Assembly: GCA_950022295.1 (NCBI GenBank)
Contig: OX465598.1
Coordinates: forward strand, 6,262,001 to 6,326,000
Source: Bromus sterilis
Taxonomy: Eukaryota > Streptophyta > Magnoliopsida > Poales > Poaceae
Length of the DNA stretch: 64,000 nt
Direction: 5' to 3'
The notes under the pieces: generated by a model
Databases searched by the model: none
The model's input: only the letters and a program-made list of their open reading frames with translations
What the model was told of the DNA's origin: nothing
Position numbers and translations under genes: made by a program
Shown here: piece after piece, positions 36,046 through 47,989 of the stretch
How the letters are laid out: each line of letters starts with the position of its first letter
How positions within the stretch are numbered: position 1 is the first letter of the stretch

Positions 36046-36123
36046 CCTACGCCAACGGCCAGGCCGTCGGCTTAGGTATTAAAAAAAATTTATAGATACG
36101 CCGACGGCCAGGCCGTCGCCTTA
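36046..36123. repeat. Internal copies of the CACTA subterminal motif
   Basis: Two imperfect palindromes of the type ACGCCRACGGCCAGGCCGTCG followed by SCTTAGG occur 50 bp apart. They match the long palindromic form in the left subterminal block. They lie far from either end, between the GC-rich tract and the 343-bp array, upstream of the TNP2 gene. Confidence 0.8.
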
Positions 36124-36404
36124 GGTGTATTTTCATTTTTTTCATTTTTTGTTTCCGTATTCTTTTATGTTTTCAAGCATATAAATTCTTTTTTACTTTT
36201 ATACTTTTTTACAGCATTCTAATAGCAAGCATATAAATTCCTTTTACACCATTCGCCAACTTTTCAAATTTTTTTTTTATGTTTTCAAACTTTCATCCGC
36301 CGGAAGGGGGGACTTCCTTCTACAACATTGGTTGCCATCCCAAAACACACGCGTGTGCCAAATATGGCCTCCGTTTAACAAACTATGTTGTTTTCAAGTG
36401 ATTC
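36124..36404. other. AT-rich spacer before the 343-bp array
   Basis: T-rich sequence with repeated TTTTACACCATTC and AGCATATAAATTC words (a local duplication near 36,180-36,260). No gene is seen. Confidence 0.5.
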
Positions 36405-39400
36405 CGACACTCTGGCGGTGTTCCTCCGGCGAAACCCTAGATTGGGCGGGTGCAGATCTACCCTTATAGTTTTCTCCGTACGAGGATGGACCATGACCTA
36501 CGTATGCCATCTACACACTTATAAACATAACCTAGCTCCACATGCAGGTTTTCCAATGATTCCGGCCCTTCGACGGTCATTCTCCTCCGAAACCCTAGAT
36601 CTGGGGCCCCCGCAGATCTACCCTTATAGCTTTCTCCGTACGAGGATGGACCAATGGACCTTTTTATCTATATATGTTTGTTTAGCACATATGTACATGG
36701 AAAACCAAGGTTGAACACAGTTCACCACATTATTCACACCGGTAGACACGTACCGGGAGTTTCCACATACGGATCGACGATTTTACTAAGTGTTAGCCCA
36801 TGTCCGTGAACAACGTCAGACACATGACCTACATATGCCATCTACAAACATTAAATCACACTTATAAACATAACCTAGCTCCACATGCAGGGTTTCCAAT
36901 GATTCCGGCCCTCCGACGGTCATTCACCTCCGAAACCCTAGATCTGGGGCCCTGCAGATCTACCCTTATAGCTTTCTCCGTACGAGGATGGACCAATGGA
37001 CTTTTTTTATCTATCTATGTTTGTTTAGCACATATGTACATTGAAAACCAAGGTTGAACACATTTCACCACATTATTCACACCGGTAGACACGTACCGGG
37101 AGTTTCCACATACGGATCGACGATTTTACTAAGTGTTAGCCCATGTCCGTGAACAACGTCATACACATGACCTACATATGCCATCTACAAACATTAAATC
37201 ACACTTATAAACATAACCTAGCTCCACATGCAGGTTTTCCAATGATTCCGGCCCTCCGACGGTCATTCACCTCCGAAACCCTAGATCGGGGGCCCCGCAG
37301 ATCTACCCTTATAGCTTTCTCCGTACGAGGATGGACGAATGGACTTTTTTTATCTATATATGTTTGTTTAGCACATATGTACATGGAAAACCAAGGTTGA
37401 ACACAGTTCACCACATTATTCACACCGGTAGACACGTATCGGGAGTTTCCACATACAGATCGACGACTTTACTAAGTGTTAGCCCATGTCCGTGAACAAC
37501 GTCAGACACATGACCTACATATGCCATCTACAAACATTAAATCACACTTATAAACATAACCTAGCTCCACATGCAGGGTTTCCAATGATTCCGGCCCTCC
37601 GACGGTCATTCACCTCCGAAACCCTAGATCTGGGGGGCCCGCAGATCTACCCTTATAGCTTTCTCCGTACGAGGATGGACCAATGGACTTTTTTATCTAT
37701 CTATGTTTGTTTAGCACATATGTACATGGAAAACCAAGGTTGAACACAGTTCACCACATTATTCACACCGGTAGACACGTACCGGGAGTTTCCACATACG
37801 GATCGACGATTTTACTAAGTGTTAGCCCATGTCCGTGAACAACGTCAGACACATGACCTACATATGCCATCTACAAACATTAAATCACACTTATAAACAT
37901 AACCTAGCTCCACATGCAGGGTTTCCAATGATTCCGGCCCTCCGACGGTCATTCACCTCCGAAACCCTAGATCTGGGGGCCTGCAGATCTACCCTTATAG
38001 CTTTCTCCGTACGAGGATGGACCAATGGACTTTTTTTATCTATCTATGTTTGTTTAGCACATATGTACATTGAAAACCAAGGTTGAACACATTTCACCAC
38101 ATTATTCACACCGGTAGACACGTACCGGGAGTTTCCACATACGGATCGACGATTTTACTAAGTGTTAGCCCATGTCCGTGAACAACGTCATACACATGAC
38201 CTACATATGCCATCTACAAACATTAAATCACACTTATAAACATAACCTAGCTCCACATGCAGGTTTTCCAATGATTCCGGCCCTCCGACGGTCATTCACC
38301 TCCGAAACCCTAGATCGGGGGGCCCGCAGATCTACCCTTATAGCTTTCTCCGTACGAGGATGGACCAATGGACTTTTTTATCTATATATGTTTGTTTAGC
38401 ACATATGTACATGGAAAACCAAGGTTGAACACAGTTCACCACATTATTCACACCGGTAGACACGTATCGGGAGTTTCCACATACAGATCGACGACTTTAC
38501 TAAGTGTTAGCCCATGTCCGTGAACAACGTCAGACACATGACCTACATATGCCATCTACAAACATTAAATCACACTTATAAACATAACCTAGCTCCACAT
38601 GCAGGGTTTCCAATGATTCCGGCCCTCCGACGGTCATTCACCTCCGAAACCCTAGATCTGGGGGCCCCGCAGATCTACCCTTATAGCTTTCTCCGTACGA
38701 GGATGGACCAATGGACTTTTTTATCTATCTATGTTTGTTTAGCACATATGTACATGGAAAACCAAGGTTGAACACATTTCACCACATTATTCACACCGGT
38801 AGACACGTACCGGGAGTTTCCACATACGGATCGACGATTTTACTAAGTGTTAGCCCATGTCCGTGAACAACGTCAGACACATGACCTACATATGCCATCT
38901 ACAAACATTAAATCACACTTATAAACATAACCTAGCTCCACATGCAGGTTTTCCAATGATTCCGGCCCTCCGACGGTCATTCACCTCCGAAACCCTAGAT
39001 CGGGGGGCCCCGCAGATCTACCCTTATAGCTTTCTCCGTACGAGGATGGACCAATGGACTTTTTTATCTATCTATGTTTGGTTAGCACATATGTACATGG
39101 AAAACCAAGTTTGAACATATTTCACCACATTATTCACACCGGTAGACCCGTACCGGGAGTTTCCACATACGGATCGACGATTTTACTAAGTGTTAGCCCA
39201 TGTCCGTGAACAACGTCAGACACATGACCTACATATGCCATCTACAAACATTAAATCACACTTATAAACATAACCTAGCTCCACATGCAGGTTTTCCAAT
39301 GATTCCGGCCCTCCGACGGTCATTCACCTCCGAAACCCTAGATCGGGGGGCCCCGCAGATCTACCCTTATAGCTTTCTCCGTACGAGGATGGACCAATGG

Positions 39401-42400
39401 ACTTTTTTATCTATCTATGTTTGGTTAGCACATATGTACATGGAAAACCAAGTTTGAACATATTTCACCACATTATTCACACCGGTAGACCCGTACCGGG
39501 AGTTTCCACATACGGATCGACGATTTTACTAAGTGTTAGCCCATGTCCGTGAACAACGTCAGACACATGACCTACATATGCCATCTACAAACATTAAATC
39601 ACACTTATAAACATAACCTAGCTCCACATGCAGGTTTTCCAATGATTCCGGCCCTCCGACGGTCATTCACCTCCGAAACCCTAGATCGGGGGGCCCGCAG
39701 ATCTACCCTTATAGCTTTCTCCGTACGAGGATGGACCAATGGACTTTTTTATCTATCTATGTTTGTTTAGCACATATGTACATGGAAAACCAAGGTTGAA
39801 CACATTTCACCACATTATTCACACCGGTAGACCCGTACCGGGAGTTTCCACATACGGATCGACGATTTTACTAAGTGTTAGCCCATGTCCGTGAACAACG
39901 TCAGACACATGACCTACATATGCCATATACAAATATTAAATCACACTTATAAACATAACCTAGCTCCACATGCAGGGTTTCCAATGATTCCGGCCCTCCG
40001 ACGGTCATTCACCTCCGAAACCCTAGATCGGGGGGGCCCGAAGATCTACCCTTATAGCTTTCTCCGTACGAGGATGGACCAATGGACTTTTTTATCTATC
40101 TATGTTTGTTTAGCACATATGTACATCTAAAACCAAGGCTGAACACATTTCACCACATTATTCACACTGGTAGACACGTACCGGGAGTTTCCACATACGG
40201 ATCGACGATTTTACTAAGTGTTAGCCCATGTCCGTGAACAACGTCAAACACATGACCTACATATGCCATCTACAAACATTAAATCACACTTATAAACATA
40301 ACCTAGCTCCACATGCAGGTTTTCCAATGATTCCGGCCCTCCGACGGTCATTCACCTCCGAAACCCTAGATCGGGGGGCCCCGCAGATCTACCCTTATAG
40401 CTTTCTCCGTACGAGGATGGACCAATGGACTTTTTTATCTATCTATGTTTGGTTAGCACATATGTACATGGAAAACCAAGTTTGAACATATTTCACCACA
40501 TTATTCACACCGGTAGACCCGTACCGGGAGTTTCCACATACGGATCGACGATTTTACTAAGTGTTAGCCCATGTCCGTGAACAACGTCAGACACATGACC
40601 TACATATGCCATCTACAAACATTAAATCACACTTATAAACATAACCTAGCTCCACATGCAGGTTTTCCAATGATTCCGGCCCTCCGACGGTCATTCACCT
40701 CCGAAACCCTAGATCGGGGGGCCCGCAGATCTACCCTTATAGCTTTCTCCGTACGAGGATGGACCAATGGACTTTTTTATCTATCTATGTTTGTTTAGCA
40801 CATATGTACATGGAAAACCAAGGTTGAACACATTTCACCACATTATTCACACCGGTAGACCCGTACCGGGAGTTTCCACATACGGATCGACGATTTTACT
40901 AAGTGTTAGCCCATGTCCGTGAACAACGTCAGACACATGACCTACATATGCCATCTACAAATATTAAATCACACTTATAAACATAACCTAGCTCCACATG
41001 CAGGGTTTCCAATGATTCCGGCCCTCCGACGGTCATTCACCTCCGAAACCCTAGATCGGGGGGGCCCGAAGATCTACCCTTATAGCTTTCTCCGTACGAG
41101 GATGGACCAATGGACTTTTTTATCTATCTATGTTTGTTTAGCACATATGTACATCTAAAACCAAGGCTGAACACATTTCACCACATTATTCACACTGGTA
41201 GACCCGTACCGGGAGTTTCCACATACGGATCGACGATTTTACTAAGTGTTAGCCCATGTCCGTGAACAACGTCAAACACATGACCTACATATGCCATCTA
41301 CAAACATTAAATCACACCTATAAACATAACCTAGCTCCACATGCAGGGTTTCCAATGATTCCGGCCCTCCGACGGTCATTCACCTCCGAAACCCTAGATC
41401 TGGGGGGGCCGCAGTTCTACCCTTATAGCTTTCTCCGTACGAGGATGGACCAATGGACTTTTTTTATCTATGTATGTTTGGTTAGCACATATGTAAATGG
41501 AAAACCAAGGTTGAACACATTTCACCACATTATTCACACCGGTAGACCCGTACCGGGAGTTTCCACATACGGATCGATGATTTTACTAAGTGTTAGCCCA
41601 TGTCCGTGAACAACGTCAGACACATGACCTACATATGCCATCTACAAACATTAAATCACACGTATAAACATAACCTAGCTCCACATGCAGGGTTTCCAAT
41701 GATTCCGGCCCTCCGACGGTCATTCACCTCCGAAACCCTAGATCTGGGGGGCCGCAGATCTACCCTTATAGCTTTCTCCGTACGAGGATGGACCAATGGA
41801 CTTTTTTATCTATCTATGTTTGTTTAGCACATATGTAAATGTAAAACCAAGGTTGAACACATTTCACCACATTATTCACACCGGTAGACCCGTACCGGGA
41901 GTTTTCACATACGGATCGACGATTTTACTAAGTGTTAGCCCATGTCCGTGAACAACGTCAGACACGTGACCTACATATGCCATCTACAAACATTAAATCA
42001 CACGTATAAACATAACCTAGCTCCACATGCAGGTTTTCCAATGATTCCGGCCCTCCGACGGTCATTCACCTCCGAAACCCTAGATCTGGGGGCCCCGCAG
42101 ATCTACCCTTATAGCTTTCTTCGTACGAGGATGGACCAATGGACCTTTTTATCTATCTATGTTTGTTTAGCACATATGTACATGGAAAACCAAGGTTGAA
42201 CACATTTCACCACATTATTCACACCGGTAGACCCGTACCGGGAGTTTCCACATACGGATCGACGATTTTACTAAGTGTTAGCCCATGTCCGTGAACAACG
42301 TCAGACACATAACCTACATATGCCATCTACAAACATTAAATCACACTTATAAACATAACCTAGCTCCACATGCAGGGTTTCCAATGATTCCGGCCCTCCG

Positions 42401-43456
42401 ACGGTCATTCACCTCCGAAACCCTAGATCTGGGGGGCCCGCAGATCTACCCTTATAGCTTTCTCCGTACGAGGATGGACCAATGGACTTTTTTATCTATC
42501 TATGTTTGGTTAGCACATATGTAAATGGAAAACCAAGGTTGAACACATTTCACCACATTATGCACACCGGTAGACCCGTACCGGGAGTTTCCACATACGG
42601 ATCGACGATTTTACTAAGTGTTAGCCCATGTCCGTGAACAACGTCAGACACATGACCTACATATGCCATCTACAAACATTAAATCACACTTATAAACATA
42701 ACCTAGCTCCACATGCAGGGTTTCCAATGATTCCGGCCCTCCGACGGTCATTCACCTCCGAAACCCTAGATCTTGGGGGCCCGCAGATCTACCCTTATAG
42801 CTTTCTCCGTACGAGGATGGACCAATGGATTTTTTTATCTATCTATGATTGTTTAGCACATATGTACATGGAAAACCAAGGTTGAACACATTTCACTACA
42901 TTATTCACACCGGTAGACACGTACCGGGAGTTTCCACATACGGATCGACGATTTTACTAAGTGTTAGCCCATGTCCGTGAACAACGTCAGACACATGACC
43001 TACATATGCCATCTACAAACATTAAATCACACTTATAAACATAACCTAGCTCCACATGCAGGGTTTCCAATGATTCCGGCCCTCCGACGGTCATTCACCT
43101 CCGAAACCCTAGATCGGGGGGGCCCGAAGATCTACCCTTATAGCTTTCTCCGTACGAGGATGGACCAATGGACTTTTTTATCTATCTATGTTTGTTTAGC
43201 ACATATGTACATGTAAACCAAGGCTGAACACATTTCACCACATTATTCACACCGGTAGACCCGTACCGGGAGTTTCCACATACGGATCGACGATTTTACT
43301 AAGTGTTAGCCCATGTCCGTGAACAACGTCAAACACATGACCTACATATGCCATCTACAAACATTAAATCACACTTATAAACATAATCTAGCTCCACATG
43401 CAGGTTTTCCAAATGATTCCGGCCCTCCGACGGTCATTCACCCCCGAAACCCTAGA
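36405..43456 (+). repeat. 343-bp tandem satellite array, about 20 units, inside the CACTA element
   Basis: A unit of 342-344 bp repeats about 20 times. The word ATGTCCGTGAACAACGTCA recurs at 36801, 37143, 37486, 37829, 38172, 38514, 38857, 39200, 39543, 39885, 40228, 40571, 40913, 41256, 41600, 41942, 42285, 42628, 42971 and about 43313. The first unit is truncated by an internal deletion at about 36494. Most length changes sit in one G/C hinge, GATC-TGGGGGGCCC-GCAGATC, and in a T run. Variant bases show three-unit higher-order repeats with a period of about 1028 bp. Each unit has an 85-codon frame, but 343 is not a multiple of three and the frame has no known domain, so it is not treated as coding. 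Confidence 0.97.
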
Positions 43457-44345
43457 CATGGTTTGTAATGACCCTAGCTATGACCTAACCAAACACAACC
43501 CAAGACAAATGTCCAACGGGCTACCCCCATCCGGAGAATATCTAGGGGGGTAGACGATCGGGGGGGACCAGCAGGTCTACCCCTATAGCTTTCTCCGTAC
43601 CAGGGTGGACCAATATATAATGGACTTCTTGTCTCCATCTGTGCTTGTTTAGCACATATATATGTACATGGAGAAGCAAGGTTGGACACATTTCACCACA
43701 AGATCATTCACCTCCGGGAGTACACGTCTACACGTGTGCACGAATCTTTTTCTAAGTGTTATCGCATTCATGTATGAAGAAGGTCACACCCGGGATCTAT
43801 GTTTTGCATCTATGGGCCTTCCACCACACTTGAACACATAAACTAGGTCCACATGCAAATTTTTGTGGGATTCCGACGCTCTGGCGGTTATTCACCTGCG
43901 ACATCCGGCCTGCTTCGGTGGGGGGCCTGGCGGTCTACCCCTATAGCTTTCTCCGCATGATGTTTGAACAATGTACTTTTTGGTTTGTTAAGATTTGTTT
44001 AGGACAAAACTACATGGAAAACAAGGTTGGGACCTTGTAACCTTTCGTAGCCCCCGGAATACCCGCAAACGGGTGTATTTCCACCTACATGTCCATGACT
44101 TTGAATAGTGCTATCACATGAATGTGAAAATGGTCACACCAAGGAGCTAGACATTGCATTTATGCATTGATCTTACACCACACTTGGACACATACCCTAC
44201 AATTAATCACATGCAAGTTAATGCGGTACTACGGCGGTCTTTCTTCACCGAAACCCGGCTTAGTCCGGGCGCGAGGCGGGGCCGGCCGGGAGGGGGCCGG
44301 CGGTGTACTCTTATAGCTTTCTCCGCACGAGGTACAACTGTGGAG
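43457..44345 (+). repeat. Diverged edge copies of the 343-bp unit
   Basis: Three decayed copies follow the array. Each keeps a CTACCCCTATAGCTTTCTCCG-like block (near 43,575, 43,935 and 44,305) and the AGCACATAT-TACATGG or GACAAAACTACATGG block. A segment at 43,460-43,530 with no match to the unit interrupts the first. Decay at the edge and homogeneity in the middle is the usual pattern for arrays kept uniform by unequal exchange. Confidence 0.75.
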
Positions 44346-44589
44346 CATACATATTAATATAGTAATAGTAGCATAATATATTTTAATTTAGTATTATAAT
44401 TTGTTATTATATTATTTTATGTATTAATTAGTAGACATTAAAAGAATAAAGAGGCATACGTATATCGAGTGTTGAAATGAGATGATATATACTATAATTC
44501 CATTTCCAATATTATTTGATGTATTAGTATTAGTAATATAAGATTAAATAGTTAAACAAAAGAAAAAAAATGAAAAAAAAAACACAACC
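44346..44589. other. AT-rich spacer before the right CACTA end
   Basis: Very AT-rich sequence (TAATATAGTAATAGTAGCAT and similar) with no frame. It separates the array from the right subterminal repeats. Confidence 0.6.
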
Positions 44590-44900
44590 CGGGGTCTACG
44601 CCGAAGGCCAAAGGTCGGGGCCGTCGGCGTAGCCCATGCTGGGCTGACGCCGTAACGTCCGGCCGTCACCGGGCCCCACCTGGCAGGCCTACGCCGACGG
44701 CCCATGAAACGCCGACGGCGGCCGTCGGCCTAAATTGTTCCTACGCCGACGGCCTTTCTATGCCGACGGCGGCCCTCGGCCTAGGTACGGCTACGCCGAC
44801 GGCTTTGGGTCGCCGACGGCCCACCACCAGGGCTGACGAGGCGGGCCGTCTACGCCGACGGCCCCGACATTTGGCCGTCGGCGTAGGTTTCGGCCGTAGG
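44590..44900. repeat. Right subterminal repeats of the CACTA element
   Basis: About ten copies of TACGCCGACGGC and its inverse occur within 310 bp, ending 23 bp before the terminal TCCCGTAGTG. They match the left subterminal block in sequence and density. Confidence 0.85.
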
Positions 44901-44952
44901 CGTCAGCCTCCTCTCCCGTAGTGACAGCTGAAGGTTGAAAAAAAATATGATA

Positions 44953-45012
44953 CTTTATACTCCCTTCGTAAACTAATATAAGATGTTTTATATAACTAAA
45001 CTAGTGATCTAT
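44953..45012. mobile_element. Truncated Stowaway MITE
   Basis: TACTCCCTTCGTAAACTAATATAAG followed by ACTAAACTAGTGATCTA matches the left half of the common Triticeae Stowaway consensus, but the matching right arm is absent. It lies 30 bp outside the right end of the CACTA element. Confidence 0.6.
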
Positions 45013-45715
45013 AATCGGAAATGGCTTTTGTTCAAAACAATCATGGCGGAAACTTGAGAGGACTTTCTTTCCAGTGGCTTTACAGGCTTTACAGAGAACA
45101 CAAGATGCACCTTCTATAGTTCTGTTCATTATGTAGGGTGCACTAGTTAGAAAAGAGAGGAAACGGAAGATAATTCTCTGTTCAAGACACTGGGCTACTC
45201 CATCAGAGAGCACACTTGGCTCATCTAACTAGAGCTGTGAGCATAAAGAGCTGTCTAATTTACTTCAAGTGAGAACATGCAGGGTGTTATCAAAAATAAA
45301 ACAGCACAAATAGGGTTGACACCATAGGTTTAATATAATAAATAGCTTAGAATAGCATGAGATACGTAGAGTGCGTTTACTTCAATAACTGGACGGCGAA
45401 GAAACCATCTAACATGTAACTAAGAGCACCTTATGAGTTATGTATAACTACGGCACACTGGCGGAAGAACACGTCAAGCGATAAGCGCAACGTAGCAAAG
45501 CCGTGATACCAGCTCATGGAGTTGGTCGGCATGGGAAAGGATGATCTTGTCGATGCACGCCATGAATCCACAGAAGGATGGGAATCACGTCCCCCGGCAA
45601 TTTCGGCTGCGGTGCATTAACACTGTAGGGGAAACAAATCGAGATAAGCAAATGTTGAACTGTTATATTTGTTAAGAATGTTGTCAACTTCAGCTAACCT
45701 ATAAAAAGTTATAAA
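45013..45715. other. Intergenic sequence downstream of the F-box gene
   Basis: No conserved frame or element terminus is seen. It may contain the 3' UTR of the minus-strand F-box gene. Confidence 0.5.
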
Positions 45716-46811
45716 CTAGAATGCAAATTCAAGATTGCAAAATGCAAAAGAGCAATTTAGGTAAGGAAGCCTGCGTACAAATCTGATACTTAATTTCTCT
45801 TCTTGTCCACTCCACCATCCAGTTTCCATATCTATAAAAAGATGACAGTGTACTGTGAGCACCCAAATTCGGCAGAAACATAGCATGTTTAATTAGCTGT
45901 AAGTGACATGCATGCACAACCAAAACTATATCATTGGCATGCATGTCAAGTGTCAACACAAGGTTTCTGGAAAATCTTGCAGGAGAATTAGCAATTACAT
46001 ATCTGTTTTCATGGTAATTAATTAATTATGGAGTCCGATCATATATATATACTCACCAGAATAGTGATAAACATCACATTCCACAGAAGAAGAAGAATGC
46101 ACCTTGAAAAAGTTGCATATCATTGCGCATCCGTCCTTACTTGCGGAGGCGTCCAATGAGAGCTTCACGGTGATTCTTTTAAGCATCGGGGCACATTCTA
46201 ATATCAGTTTCAGGAAATGAATCTCTCCTTCAAAGCCATAGATCTCCACTTCTTCGAGGTCAGGAATTGAGATGGTTTGGGATGTCCAGTTCAGAGCAGC
46301 CTCACAAGGGCAAGGCGGCTGGCATCCTCCTTTCATCTAAAACCAAACAAAAATGTATTAATGAACTCAACTTTGTCTAGATTCATACACATCTAATTAA
46401 GTATTTAGACTATATGCATGTGTATCTAGACAAACTTAAGTCCATTAATATGGATCGGAGGGAGTACATATATCTTCCTCATAACTAGAGAGTGTACTAT
46501 TAATTGGGGTATAGATACAATCAGAGGAGAGGAGAGCAGAAAATTAATTACCGCAGATCTGTGCAGGATGACCTTAAGCCTCCGCGTAGCACAACGGATA
46601 CGATTAATCCCAAGGAGATGAAACACAAATGCTCCAAAATCATGGCCCTCTGTTTTGAGATGTAACTCCAAAACGGAGAAGTTAGCAACCAAATGCTTCT
46701 CTATCTCCTGCCTAGAGCTGTCTGCATCATCGTGAAGAATAGAGTGCTGGTCCTGAAAACAAAAAAACAATTTGGCAGGCTAGATAATCGTTCCCAAATT
46801 CAGTTTAGTGC

Positions 46812-46860
<49 letters not shown>

Positions 46861-47864
46861 TTGCAGCAAAGTCGAGCAGGAGGAGAAGAGAAGGGACTAA
46901 CGGCGCAGGCATCAATGCGCAGCGTAGGGATCTCTGCCGTTCGTAGCGTCAGCTGCTCGAGTCGCCAAACACCGAACACAGTCACGGGTACCACGACGGA
47001 GTAGGAGCACTTCCAAGAGACCGTCTCCACCAATGGTGCCACGACGGTGACACCGGCGTTCGCGGCGGCCCTGAAGAAGACACTCAATTGCTTAAGCACG
47101 GGGGCAACGATGGTGACATGATCCACCAGCTCCCAGCTGCACAGGCCAAGCTCCCGCAGCGACGACGAGTTCACCGTCATGTTGCAGGACTCGGCGAGGA
47201 GGCGGAGCGTGCGCAGGCGCGGGCAGCGGGAGAGCAGGGCGTTGAGGTTGGCGCTGCATTGGTACATGATAAGCGTCTCGAGCGCAGGGAACTGGGCGCC
47301 GGCCGGCGGCGCGCAGCGGATGAAGAAGGGGAGGCTCAGCATGATGAAGGTGGCGCGGCGGAAGCCTGCAGGCAAGTCGAGGTCGAGGGGGCCGTCGATT
47401 AAGTCCAAGGAGTTGAGACTAAATGAGAGCGCCTCCGGATCGAGCCGCGCGGCGGCGCGGAGCAGCGAGCTGATGCCGGCGGCGTCGGTGCGGTGCTTGT
47501 TGTTGTTGTTGTTGTTGTTGTTGTTGGGGACGCACCCACGCCGCCGGTGCTTGCTGGGATCGGGGACGCGGATGTCGAGGAGGGACACCGCGGGCGGAGG
47601 GCGGGAGACGCGGCCGAGCGCCGCCTCGACCGAGGGGAGCGCGACGTCGCGGAAGACGAGCTGGCGGAGGCGGGCCCAGAGGCCGCGCCACCGGCGGGAG
47701 AGGACGGCGGTGCGGGCGGCGGCGGCGGCGCAGCGGAGACGGGCGAGGACGAGGAGGAGCAGGTCGTCGGGGAGGGCGCTGATGAGGTCCGGCCCGCCGC
47801 CGCCGCCGCATGGAGCTAGCAGCCGGGCGAAACGCCAGCGAGGCCAGCATCTCAACCGCCGCAT
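45716..47864 (-). CDS. F-box/FBD/LRR-type protein
   Basis: Exons 46902-47864, 46552-46752 and 46057-46336 join in phase; a fourth, 45716-45831, also fits the phase and would give 519 residues, but its sequence is not recognisable. The start at 47864 (MRRLRCWPRW) precedes the F-box at residues 26-65 (ISALPDDLLLLVLARL and VLSRRWRGLW). Leucine-rich repeats follow (FPALETLIMYQCSANLNALL). Exon 3 holds an FBD-like segment (LEEVEIYGFEGEIHFLKLIL and APMLKRITVKLS). Such proteins are predicted substrate receptors of SCF ubiquitin ligases; the target is unknown. A run of nine Asn at about residues 113-121 comes from a (GTT)n tract. The frame is open further upstream but runs through a poly-C tract and promoter-like DNA. 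Probably a functional gene; the 3' end is uncertain. Confidence 0.8.
46430..46467. mobile_element. Stowaway MITE fragment in an F-box gene intron
   Basis: ACTTAAGTCCATTAATATGGATCGGAGGGAGTA is the right terminus of a Stowaway element. Its left arm cannot be recognised with confidence. It lies in the intron between exons 2 and 3. Confidence 0.5.
46812..46861. repeat. (GAT)n microsatellite, about 16 units
   Basis: An uninterrupted GAT/ATG triplet run in the first intron of the F-box gene, about 40 bp from the end of exon 1. The 3-bp period keeps frames open on both strands, which explains the poly-Ile and poly-Met tails seen in naive translations. Confidence 0.95.
47497..47527 (-). repeat. (GTT)n coding triplet repeat
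   Basis: About ten GTT units encode nine Asn on the minus strand within exon 1 of the F-box gene, between the F-box and the leucine-rich repeats. Length variation here would change protein length without shifting the frame. Confidence 0.9.
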
Positions 47865-47989
47865 CGGAGCCCTGCAAAAACCCCGCCTTTCCCCTCGCAA
47901 GTTTGTTAAGCTTCTCTTCTTCTGGCGGCTCGATCGCAAGTGAAAGCTCGATCTTGTTTTCCTTTTTTTTTTCGAGGCTTGCTTCAGTG

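Larger units (their letters stand above)
13555..44923. mobile_element. CACTA (En/Spm-type) DNA transposon with nested LTR element
   Basis: The left end reads CACTACGGGA at 13555 and the right end reads TCCCGTAGTG, its exact inverse, finishing at 44923. The 3-bp sequence ACA stands directly outside both ends (13552-13554 and 44924-44926), as expected for a CACTA target duplication. Both ends are followed by many copies of a GCCGACGGC-type subterminal motif. Inside are a TNP2-type transposase, a broken TNP1/Ptta-type gene and a 343-bp tandem array. Without the inserted retrotransposon the element is about 17.5 kb. Both genes are on the minus strand, so transcription runs from the right end to the left end. 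Confidence 0.92.

Noticed and set aside
35595..36095. Four overlapping frames of 60-155 codons in the GC-rich tract
   Set aside because: Stops are rare there simply because of composition. The peptides are Gly/Arg or Pro/Ala repeats with no domain.
36801..43216. Nineteen 75-117 codon frames starting MSVNNV in the 343-bp repeats
   Set aside because: The unit length is not a multiple of three, so the frames do not connect. They merely follow the repeat, and I recognise no domain.
36405..43456. Regularly spaced repeats resembling a CRISPR array
   Set aside because: The 343-bp units are contiguous with no unique spacers, and the DNA is clearly plant nuclear.
46800..46901. Poly-Ile C-terminus of the first F-box frame
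   Set aside because: It is a read-through of the intron GAT microsatellite. A GT donor at 46901-46900 joins exon 2 in phase.
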